From positions 18,895,001 to 18,959,000 of the forward strand of contig NC_053187.1 of assembly GCF_905163445.1 (NCBI RefSeq): a stretch of DNA of 64,000 nucleotides, given 5' to 3'. The stretch comes from Pararge aegeria (lineage: Eukaryota > Arthropoda > Insecta > Lepidoptera > Nymphalidae). Shown piece after piece: positions 11,279 through 22,000 of the stretch. Every line of letters starts with the position of its first letter. Position 1 is the first letter of the stretch. A program made the position numbers and the translations under genes. The notes beneath the pieces were generated by a model. The model did no database searches and was not told where the DNA came from. It saw only the letters and a list, made by a program, of their open reading frames with translations.

Positions 11279-12829
11279 CTTCTAAGATTAGGGCAGTTTT
11301 TATATAACCTATGCCAATTTTAACATAACATACTAATGTTCTTTTAACGATTTGAGCTTCTTGTTTATGACGTTTTTGCTGAGAAAAGCAGAGATTAGTG
11401 AGTAGCTTATTCCCACTCCTGGAATTCGATGCTTTGCGAATCGCAAATCCGCTTTGGTGCAGCGTTTTAGATCTATGCTCAAAACTCCTTCTCTCTCCTA
11501 CAAGCAGGGAGGCCTGTGTCCAGCATTGGGCATTGAATAAGTGTATTAAATGTCAAATGATGATTCTAGTGATTATGAATGAAGAATTATTTTCTTGGTT
11601 TTCTTTTGTTACTCTTTTTAATATGAAAATAAAAACAATGTTAAAACACCATTCAATTTATTTATATTTACACTTAAATAATTCATAATTTCATAATGAA
11701 AACAAAATAAAATTAATATAAAAAAAAAATATTTTGTGACTTAGAATTAATTTTTATTTTATTATCACACTACATTATGGTCACCGAAAACATAATATTT
11801 TGTACATTTCAATATAGAATAGGTAGTTAGTTACAAAAAAAAACATGTATTAAGTCAAATTTGTAATTATCATATTGTACAAAAAATCCTATTCTTAGTT
11901 TTTCGTAGATAATAACATTATCCGAAAGGTCTTCACAGACGGGGCAATCGAGATAGATTATTATATCGAAATCTAGCGTTTTTCACCTGTAAGGACACTC
12001 GCATACAAACTCGTGCTAAGTTTCTAGTGTTGGTAGTATGGTACGCGTATGAACGGTACCGCGTACTGTTTGACTGAATTCTGCGCATCGAATCGCACGA
12101 AATTCGAGAAGTCATAAAGTTTGAATCGGACTCTACTTATTATCTATGCTAAATTCCAAAATTTTTCGGCAATAAAAAATTGCTATATTTTTTATACTAT
12201 TCCAACTGATTGCAAAAGTACCTATTAATGTTCATACAAGAGCTATTTTAGTTTACTAGGACTTTTTACCTGCACAATCTTCCTGTGATTTCGAGTTGCA
12301 ATCGGGGCATATTGGTTGCAGCAACTGTAGCCTGAATACAACATTTGCTCGCTTGCAATCGAGGGGTTGTTTTCCCATATATTCTCTGTATCGTCAAAGA
12401 ATAATTAACCTAATGTCATTCGTTTTAGATTCGCTAATATAATCCTGTACTTTTGAATTTTGTTTTACACACGCTTTGTCAAGTCTTTTTGAGGTCAAAG
12501 ATTTGTAGGCTAGTTTAAGCTTCAGTACAATGCAAATAAGATCCATTTAACTTCGATGTTCAAGTATTTCCTCCAAAGCGACTCTTCGATTGTGAGCGAG
12601 CAATAAATCTTGTACTAAGGCTGTGGCCTAAGGTTTCAACAGGTGTGAACGGCAGTTTTATATCGACGGATTGCTGCAATTTGCGTGCAATCGATTGCTG
12701 CGGCCGATCTTCCCGTGATTGGGGAACTTAAAGGCTCATAAAATGGTAAGGTCAACCGATGTGACCTGCTGCGCTGTAAAAGTTTTATACCACCAGATAT
12801 GACCATGTAACCTGTACACACACATGGCT

Positions 12830-13156
12830 ATATTTTTATTCATTCCACTACAAGTTAGCAGATGACTGCAATCTCACCTGACGTTAAGTGACGGTGCAGT
12901 CTAAGATGGTAGCGGTAACCTGTTAGAGGTATGAAAGTTACATTAAACCCCTACCCCTATGGTTTGCATACCCCTACATGGTATAAAATCGGAACTCTAA
13001 ATCGCTTAGCAGCTCGTCTTTGTCAGTAGGATGTAAACTACCCTCGGCCAAAACTTCCCACCAGAACAGAGAAAATTCAACAATTAAAATTATATTACGT
13101 ATAAAACCTTCCACATATAAAACCACAGCGCTTACAGCGCCAGGGAGGTCGTCTTA
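12830..13156 (-). repeat. SINE family A copy
   Basis: Seen on + as TTCCACTACAAGTTAGC at the left (3' end) and GCGCCAGGGAGGTCG at the right (head). The middle keeps CGCTTAGCAGCTCGTCTTTG. Confidence 0.7.
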
Positions 13157-13345
13157 AACGATAACTCATGTTATCCAAATAGGACGTATGAGGTTGTATG
13201 TTATGACGTCATTACTAGCGCAGTAGATCACAGGTCGTAATTACCAAGGTTATTACGGTTTTTAATTCTATACTCTTTAGTCTCAAAGGACTTCATTTAA
13301 CACAAAGACGAAATATTTATCTATGTCTTAGAAAAACATTTTGGA

Positions 13346-13630
13346 AAGAGGCCCCGGGTTGGATTTCCGGCAAAGGCAATTTGGGAATTTATAATTTCAG
13401 AATTTTCTTTGGTCTGGTCTGGTGGGAGGCCTTGGCCGTGGCTAGTTACCACCCTACCGACAAAGACGTGGCGCTAAGCGATTTAGTTTTTCTATACGAT
13501 GTCGCGTGGAAACCGATTATGACTACCATACTCCCTAACAGATTAGCCCGCTACCATTTTAGATTGCATCATCACCTACCACCAGTTGAGCTAGCAGTCA
13601 AGGGCTAACTTGTAGTGGAATAAAATTTTT
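13346..13630 (+). repeat. SINE family A copy
   Basis: Shares TGGTCTGGTGGGAGGC, GGCTAGTTACCACCCTACCG, ATTAGCCCGCTACCATTTTA and CTAACTTGTAGTGGAATAAA with the 3.1-kb copy. The head is truncated. Confidence 0.75.
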
Positions 13631-14054
13631 TTTTCTGAATTCATGAACTACAGTATAGCAAATTAATGGCTCCAGTTTCTTTTTAGGTCATGTCCAATAA
13701 TTTCCTAGTTTTATAAGAAAATATTGCTGGGAAATTGTATAAACTAAGTTCTTATTTTAAGTAGGTGTATATGTGATCGTCTTGCTCAAGTGATTTTAAT
13801 TTTGTTTTTACTTTACACTAGTTCGAGTGAATAAATTAATATTTTAACATAAAATAAAATAATTTTGAGTTTTTTTGATAGTATTACTTGTTACTCTTAA
13901 ATTTAATATTTTTTTTTGTTACATAAAAGTAACATTGTAATGAGGCGAATTGTAAAATTTCCGCAAACTAAAACTACCATAATAACTTTAATTTCCAGAT
14001 CAGTCTATTTATATATTATTCTTTCTCATTAATTAATTTTACATATTAGAGCTA

Positions 14055-14500
14055 TGTTAGGAGAATCTCTACGTGATCAAATCAGAAATGAGGAGATCCG
14101 TAGAAGAACCAGAGTTACCGACATAGCTCAGCGAGTCACTAAGTGAACTGATGGACGTTGGGGTTCCAAGGTGTTGGAATGGCGACTCCACACCGGTAAA
14201 CGCTATATTGGTCGGCCACCAACGAGGTGGACTGACAACATCAAACGAGTCGCTGGGAGCCGCTGGAAACAAGCGGCCCAGGACCATGGATTTTGGAGGA
14301 CCATGGATTTTGGAGGACCATGGATTTTGGAGGACCATGGATTTTGGAGGACCATGGATTTTGGAGGACCATGGATTTTGGAGGACCATGTATTTTGGAG
14401 GACCATGGATTTTGGAGGACCATGGATTTTGGAACTCCCAACAAAAGACATCTGTCCAGCAGTGGACTGCAATAGGTCGAAGTGATGATGATAATGATGA
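14055..14500 (+). mobile_element. 3' end of an RTE-like LINE with an internal minisatellite
   Basis: Before the tandem repeat, one frame reads RDQIRNEEIRRRTRVTDI and then YIGRPPTRWTDNIKRVAGSR. This G-R-P-x-x-R-W-x-D-(D/N)-I pattern is typical of the C-terminus of LINE reverse transcriptases common in Lepidoptera. After the repeat come GTCCAGCAGTGGACTGCAAT and a GATGATGATAATGATGA tail. An in-frame stop (near 14141) and other damage show it is dead. Confidence 0.75.
14281..14433. repeat. 17-bp tandem repeat, 9 copies
   Basis: Nine head-to-tail copies of GGACCATGGATTTTGGA. The seventh has CCATGT in place of CCATGG. Because 17 is not a multiple of 3, the block is open in several frames on both strands and yields a false 17-residue protein period. 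There are no spacers, so it is not a CRISPR array. Confidence 0.95.
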
Positions 14501-14609
14501 TTAAGTACTGACTGCACTATTAAAAAACTTGGCAAGGAACCTAAAACTTAATGAAATAGAGCAATAAGAGCTATAATCCTAAGTAGCATTGCTCTAACTT
14601 CATAGCTTA

Positions 14610-14830
14610 ATATAAATAAACTGTGAGATGGTGATAACAAAAAAAAAATACCCGGCTAAGTTTGTTGTGGGCTTTTCTTAGACCAGGGCGCGTTTGGCTC
14701 GCAGCTGTAGGTTTAAGTTGGCCTACGAAGTTATCACCATCCCCTTAAAATTATGTAAACATATATGTATGAACGCTTCATAAGTGCCTGTGATAGGGCT
14801 ACATGAATAAAGAAATTTTGAATTTGAATT
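14610..14830 (+). repeat. Jockey/CR1-like LINE 3' UTR fragment
   Basis: GAGATGGTGATAACAAAAAA, CCCGGCTAAGTTTGTTGTGG, CCAGGGCGCGTTTGG and a terminal AATAAAGAAATTTTGAATTTG. The same tail follows a reverse-transcriptase C-terminus at 34.5-35.07 kb. Confidence 0.7.
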
Positions 14831-14959
14831 TGCAAAATCTTTAAACAGCGAGTTTTGCTTGACAAAAAAAAACGTTTCAGAGTAGCTGATTTCCTTAGCC
14901 CCGTACGGGTGTTAAAGTTAAATAAGAATAGAAATACAACGATGGCATTAGAATTTAAA

Positions 14960-15160
14960 GGCGGCCTTATCCTTGCAATGCTGTGTTTTTTTCAGGCACA
15001 TGTGGCTTAACTCCTACGCCTTAGGTTGATGGACACAGGGCGCCATGTTGCAGGACGGGCTCCTTGCATACCCTAGTATGGAGGCTTCCTCTGTTTATAG
15101 GCGATGGTTTTCCATTTACCATCAGGTGAGCCATCGTCTTGGTTTATTTTATTTAACAAA
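14960..15160 (+). repeat. Dispersed repeat family E copy
   Basis: GGTTGATGGACACAGGGCG and TTTACCATCAGGTGAGCCATC, matching the copy at 3555-3765. Confidence 0.6.
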
Positions 15161-15655
15161 AAAGGATTCCTGACAGCCACAAACCCACGCGGAATATATT
15201 GTTTAGTTTTAAAAACGCGAGAGAGCTTGCTTCAACGTGCGTTATAGCAGCAGGCTGTGAAACGACAATCTAGCACAGCTGTTAGTACATTAATGTTTTT
15301 TTTCACTAACAGCTATTAGATGGTCATTAAAGTCGAGTATTTACTATAACGGTTTCCGGACTATAAACTATAACTTCAGGGTAGTAGGGCGAACTGTTCG
15401 TGCTTCATTTAAGCACAAGAACGTGGTGAGGTGGAATATACCAAGAGCCTTCGACATGATGCCATATTTTGGATGGTCTGGAAAGTATTGTTATGTAATG
15501 AGTATGAGTATATAGTGAGTCAACTTCTTTGTATACTCATTGAAAGAACCGGCACGCAAGCAGAGCCGAGCTCCCTCATTCCTCCCAACACACTCATTCG
15601 TTGCCCTGTCGGTTGGCTGAGTTGACTTCATATGTAATCATTGCTTATGTTATCG

Positions 15656-15969
15656 TCACGTGGAGTAAAGGGGCTCAGCGTAGAGTCTGGTGGGAGCAGA
15701 CATTGTGGTCGGTGCAGGCGCTGCCTCCCTGACCAGCAGAGATGAGCGCATGCGTCGTTTAGCTGAAACAAAATAGGATATTTTAAAAACCTATTTATAG
15801 AGGGATTAAAACCAGTTACCAAAGCGGGCCGCGCGGAAGACCGCGCGCTCGTTGGAGAGACGACATTGTAGCTGTCGCAGGGCCCACTTTGACGAAGCTC
15901 GCCACCAATAGAGTGCAGTGGGGCAAGATGCAGGAGGTAGTGCAGATGATGTACCCAACTAACTTAATT

Positions 15970-16002
<33 letters not shown>

Positions 16003-19000
16003 TTCTTTATTTTTTGTAATTCGATGTTTAATATGTTACTTTGAATTAAATAGCTTATTTATTTATTTTTATAATATAAGTACAAGCTAGGCACTGCTAG
16101 GCAGGCACTTGACTGAAATCTAAAAATGGCTGATTTATAATTCCGCGGATTTCTAACGTTTCTCGATGCTACCAGAAGATATTTAAATAGAATAAAAAAA
16201 GGTTGTGAATTATAAGGATTAAATTTATAAATGCGTAAGTATATATTTAATTGTTAACAAATATGTATAAAATAAAATTTATTTTATAAAAATAAATGTG
16301 GATGGGAAAAAATGAGCAGGCAGACCAAGGTAAATTAAATAATAAATAAATATACTACGACAACACATCACCATCTAGCCCCAATTTAAGCGTTGCTTGT
16401 GTTATGGGTACTAAGATGACTGATGAATATTTTTTATTAACAATATACATAAATACTTATAATATACGTGTTAAATTGCATGTTTAACAAACCCTTCGGT
16501 CTTAAATTTGAATGTTTATCGACACTTATAGTAAAATTAAATACGGGGCCAAGTTACATTTTATACACGACGGCCAGAACTTTGTGGCTGACGGGAAACT
16601 TCAGGTTCCATACAGTCGCACGATATGCTATGGTAATTCTTTTGAGGTTAATTGCGTCAGACTCTGGGATTGGAACGCAGGCGCCTGCTGATATACGTTA
16701 GGTTAAATCCATAAATAACTTCAAGAAGCGTTGGGAAAACCTTTTCTTATCTATGTAATATTATTGTAGTATAATGCATAAATATGTATAAACTTTTATA
16801 TTTATTATTTACTTTTATATGCGTGTAGTAATAGGATATATGAATTAGTTATAAAAGATATACATGTTAAATATTGTATATATATGTTCACTTTGTATAA
16901 AATGTGTATGCAATAAAGTTATCAAGCAAACAAACAAACAAACTAAAGTCGGGAGATGCTTCATCATCAACCCATACTACTACAGCCCACGTTGGCAGAT
17001 TTTACAACCTCTTGAGAACATTATTGGGAACTCTGAGGCATGCAGATTTCCTCACGACGTTTTCCTTCATAGTTAAAAACGCACATAGCTCTAAGCACAA
17101 AGACTAAAAGACTTTATCGATTTTACAGCCTAAATCGATAAAGTCTTTTAGCCAAATAAATATAAAATGTTTGTTATAATTGAAAAAAAATCTGACTTTT
17201 GTGTTAAGTGACAATGCAATATAAGATGGTAGCGTACTGCATCATCATTTACTTTTGAGGGCTAACTTGTAGAGGAATAAAAAAAAGGTAACTTACCACT
17301 GGAATGCATGCAGCACAGCACCAGTGTAGCAATGAAAGCAGCGACAGGTAACGCTGCCGCCAGCATCAGCAAGGCGTGCTGTGCTGACGTGTGCTTGGTT
17401 CTAGACGCGCCGCAGCTCGTGATGTTGTGCACGTTATAGGTTTCCAGTATCTCTTGGAACTCCGTGCCTAGTAAGCGTATGGTTTGCTTCATCGCCTTGG
17501 GCGTGAGGGCCTCTCCGGTGTCCATCTTGCGGAATTGGAAGCATGGCCTTGCGGAGAAATAAATGATTACTGTTACGGGCTATTCCGATCGAGAATTCTG
17601 GTTTAAAATTTTTTTCATCTTATCTAACCGACTGTTATGAAAATTAAGCTTTATTTGCTATACACCGTAAAAAGCAGGCAAACCGGTTTGGTGCAATTTA
17701 TACATTTATGGGGATGGATACATTTTTGGTAATTTAGTATTATTAAAGTCTTGGCAGAGGAAGTCACGGGCCACTAATAGTTATAAAATATAACTCTAAC
17801 ACTATTCTGTCTCTTTAATAACATAAGAAGATATGTGGTATAATATTTAGTTCATCATCATCACCACATCAAACCATTACCAGCCCACTACAGAGCACGG
17901 GTCTCCTTCTACAATGAGAAGGGGTTAAGACCGTAGTCCACCACGCTGGCACAGTGCGGTTTGGTGGACATTTAATTATTAGGTGGAAATTTTATAATTA
18001 GGTCTCTCTACGTCGTGTTCCTCATTGCTGAGGGTCGTGACCCCTTCCACTTACAACTTTTTGGACAATTTTGTGCCATTTGACTCGGCTTTGAGCAACG
18101 TTTAAAGCCGTATGCACTTTGGTGTCGAGAGCAGTGCGGATTTGATCCGACCAACGAATCGGGCTACGTCCTCGAGGTCTCTTTCCTTCCACTTTGCCAG
18201 TGACCACTATCTTTTCAAGATTGTTATAATTAGGTACACATAAGAAAACACAACTTAAAACTTATAATTATGGGCATTGGGCAACACAATTACATGTTTT
18301 ACGTCGGTGATTAAATTCTGCTTGCGCCTATGTATTCTATTTTATTCTTGCGTGCAAATTAAAATTTATTTCATAAATTAACAGATTCATCCTTATAATA
18401 TTATACTCGTAATTGCAAAGTGTCTCTGTACATTATCTATGTTCAGCTCAACCATTCAAATTCAAATCGTTTATTTGCAGATTGGTTTTACATTGTTGGT
18501 GCACAAAATATAGGGACAAACAATCCGCCTTAGATGTCATGCAAAAAATATATAATCTTCCTTTATTTAAGAGGAAACTGCATGAGTGGCTATTATTTAA
18601 GTGCTTTTACTCAATTAATGAATTTTTTGACTTTACTTAATATTATTATTCTCGATAATTTTTGTATGCATGTACTATCAACAATATAATGTATATTACT
18701 CAAGAATGACTTTGTTAATTTAAATATTTTTGCGTCCAAATTGTAGTTGTAATTTCTTTTGTAATGTTTTCCTTGTATGTTTTTATTACATATAATATGA
18801 TTGTAAGTTGCACACCAAATTAATGGAAATACACTGTTTCAACAACAAAAGCTAAATTTGTAACATCTGATTATCTACGTGTATTTATGCAATAAATCTG
18901 ATTATTATTATTATTATTATATATGTTCGTACACTAATTCCTACTTACCATTGAATCGATCTTGATGAAATTTGGCACACATGTACCTTATATACTGGAG

Positions 19001-22000
19001 ATGAAATTAAAAAAATATTTATCCCGGAAAAACTGCTGGTAAAAGATTGCTTGAACATATAATAGAGGTAGTTCTCACCCTGGAGATGGCCAGAGGAAAC
19101 ATTTTATCCCGGGAAAAAAATGCTTCCTGCTTTTATTAAAAACCCAAAATAAAGACGGAAAAGTCGCTAGCTAGTCGCAACAGCTAGTGCCATATAACTT
19201 ACCCGACATTATCGTAAAAAGCGGCATGTGGAGCATCATGCAATTGTAGCCTTAATCGTTTGGTTTCTAGAACATTCGAGATTCGTTCCTTGAGCGCAGC
19301 TAGGCGGGATCTGCCGCCGGGCACCACTAGCCGTAAGAGATCCCGTTCCCGAACCACTACTACCTGGACGGGCGAGAACGAGAGTTAGTTACCATCCTAC
19401 CGACATTACGGTACGATGCCGCGTAGGGATTGGGATTTAAGGGAGATTGAATTAATTTCTAGATGTCTCTCAATAAGTTCAAAGGTAATATTTAACGTAA
19501 AAATGCAGATAAAACCTATTATAATATTCAAGATAAGAAAATAATAAAAAATATTGCTTAAGAATTACAGCAAATAAGAACCTATCGTTTATTTAATCAA
19601 TAAACTGAAAATGGTGGGTATTCTTTAGGTACTTGCCTCCACGAGAAGATCTCTGAATCGATCAGTTTCATTCGAATTGTTTGCTCGAGCAATAAGCCTG
19701 AAAATTAAAAATAATTAAACTGTTGTTGAATTCTTAAAACATTCAAAAAGTCTATAATTTATAATATTAAATCTAGATTACTAGTTTTCGTTTTCCATCA
19801 ACGTATTACGCTTTTCTACGCATGTCATCACTAAATCTGAGTGATTTACTATTGTGTAATATAAAAATATTCTCGACTAGAATAGGTAATTCTTACTGTT
19901 CTTATAATACAATTATGGATATGCATTAGAATTTGATTTAATAATATGAATATATGTTTACCTGAATATACCATCAGCATAATGTATTAAATTCTTCATA
20001 ATTTTCATTTCACCGGTCACATTATTTAATACAATGACGTCAGTTATATTATTCACGGACTTAGACTTAATAGGTGACTCGAAAGTCATGTTTATTATCT
20101 TGTAATTTATTGGTAATGCTTCAGGATCCTTATCGACTGCTTTAACTGTCGCTATGATCGTATCTACAGGAACGTTTAATCTCACTCCAATAGTCATGTT
20201 TGTATTATCGAATTCAGGTAGATGATCGTCGATGTCAAGAATCTTAATCACAACTTGGATTTCAGATGGGTCCTGCAATTTTATTATTGTCAAATTTTTA
20301 TTCAAAATTTAAAAGAAATCCAAATTCATTTATTGCAAGTGTTACAAAAACACTTCATGCTGAACTCATTGATGTAGAATTCACGCTCGCGTGCAATGGT
20401 GCCAATAATGCTGGCTGCATTTCCGCGCAGAACAGCCAGGCTGATACTTTGCGCAACAAATGAGCCAGCCTTTCTGTCACCAGATGAGGCAATCAACTGC
20501 GGTGTATGTCAAGTAGGCCTAATATAAGCAGTGACTCTACCATCGGTTCAGAAGGCAGATTCTACCATGAATAAGTTGAAAAGAAAATCACAAGTTGCTT
20601 TTTTCCAACATCATTTCGGCCTGCTTCCAAGCAACCTTGTCATCTAGTAATTAAATCCTTAGTAAATACAATTTTAAGGTACACAAACTCAAAATGTGCA
20701 TTATTAATTGATTTTAAATGTTGAGTTTTCTATTGGATATAATATAGTTACGATACATTTTTTTAACTTTAGAATAATTAAATGGTATCTACTCACTAAG
20801 CGATTATACGACTTATTAATCCTTGCTCTAGTGCCATACTTGAAACATTTTACAGTGAGTAGCTGTCTAGATACAGTTTCTCGATCTAATCTCATAGCAG
20901 CTATTATAAGAGCCCTGCTGTCGTTTGTGCGTTCCAGCCTGAGTAGGTCTAATTCATTGCCAGCTGTAAATGTAAAAAGGTAGAAAATGAGGAAACGAAA
21001 TGTCCTTGCCCATTTTCTGCTTGGATAAAATTTCAATTATTGTACTTAAAGGACAATAAACAAAATTACAACCAGCAGATTTTAAACATAGAATATGTGA
21101 CAGATAGCTGTGGGCCGTTTTATCAATTTCGAGTTTAATTTGTTCAATTTAAGTATGTAGTTTCAATTTGTTCTTTCCAAGGACTAAGTAATACAAATTT
21201 TCTTTGAGGGTAATGATTATCACTATATTATGGTTAAACATTACGTCCATGTTAAAACCACACACTACATTATTTTCATACTTTTTTCTTTTGAAAATAT
21301 TGAGAATGCTGATTCCGATCTCTGTTTTCTCACCAGTTATAACATAGTCTATCGCAGCATTTTCATCGATATCTTCATCAATGGCTTGAATCGTCCCTAG
21401 AACAGTTCCAACTGGTACTTCCTCGTTTGTTGTTATCAGTAATGGGGGATCATCCTGTGAAAAGATACGTGTACGATGTAAGAACCGAAGTTTATCATCA
21501 ATGAGCATCTTGTTCTTCTTGTCTGTTCCCTGACTTACCGATAGAATTAATTGAGTTTTTACAAATTAATTGCTGATATTTGAAGCTTAAATAATTCAAA
21601 AAGCTTAAAACTAAACGTCTTTTTGATATAAAACGTCTATATGAAAATGAACACCAATAGGTTTAGGAGTATTATTAGATTTAACATAATATATGTTAAA
21701 TTTATTGTTATAGAGTTGGAAATTAATAGGAATGACATAAAGCGTTTTCATAGTTACCCAGTTCAAGAGAGTAGGCACTCGTGAATAGGAGAGAAGGAAA
21801 TACCAAGCCAAAAATTTACACTTCAGAACACTATAATGATTTTTCCTTACCAAACCCCTGCCAAAGTGTGGTTTGTGGTCATCTACGTCGGCCACTTCTA
21901 CGGTGACGATACGCGTACTTTGCTGTGGAGGTTGACCTCTGTCTGTGACAAGTAGCACTAACGTGTACGACGGCTTACGCTCTCTGTCTAACGTTTGCCG

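Larger units (their letters stand above)
9398..15655. other. Gene-free stretch between dehydrogenase and cadherin 3' end
   Basis: No exon recognised. It holds SINE copies of families A and B, a hAT-type MITE (11136-11278), a worn LINE 3' end near 11480-11580, an ATTT run (10509-10542), and LINE pieces at 14055-14500 and 14610-14830. About 11.7-12.8 kb and 15.2-15.65 kb show nothing I can name. Confidence 0.55.

Noticed and set aside
14281..14433. Regular repeat that could suggest a CRISPR-like array
   Set aside because: Units are contiguous without spacers and the genome is an insect's.
14069..14535. Six overlapping open frames on both strands around 14.1-14.5 kb
   Set aside because: All are artefacts of the 17-bp tandem repeat inside a dead LINE fragment.
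21149..21330. Continuation of the cadherin frame beyond ITGEKTEIG
   Set aside because: A GTGAGA donor at 21328-21333 restores phase with the next exon (AGNELDLLRL), which continues the cadherin fold; the extension is intron.
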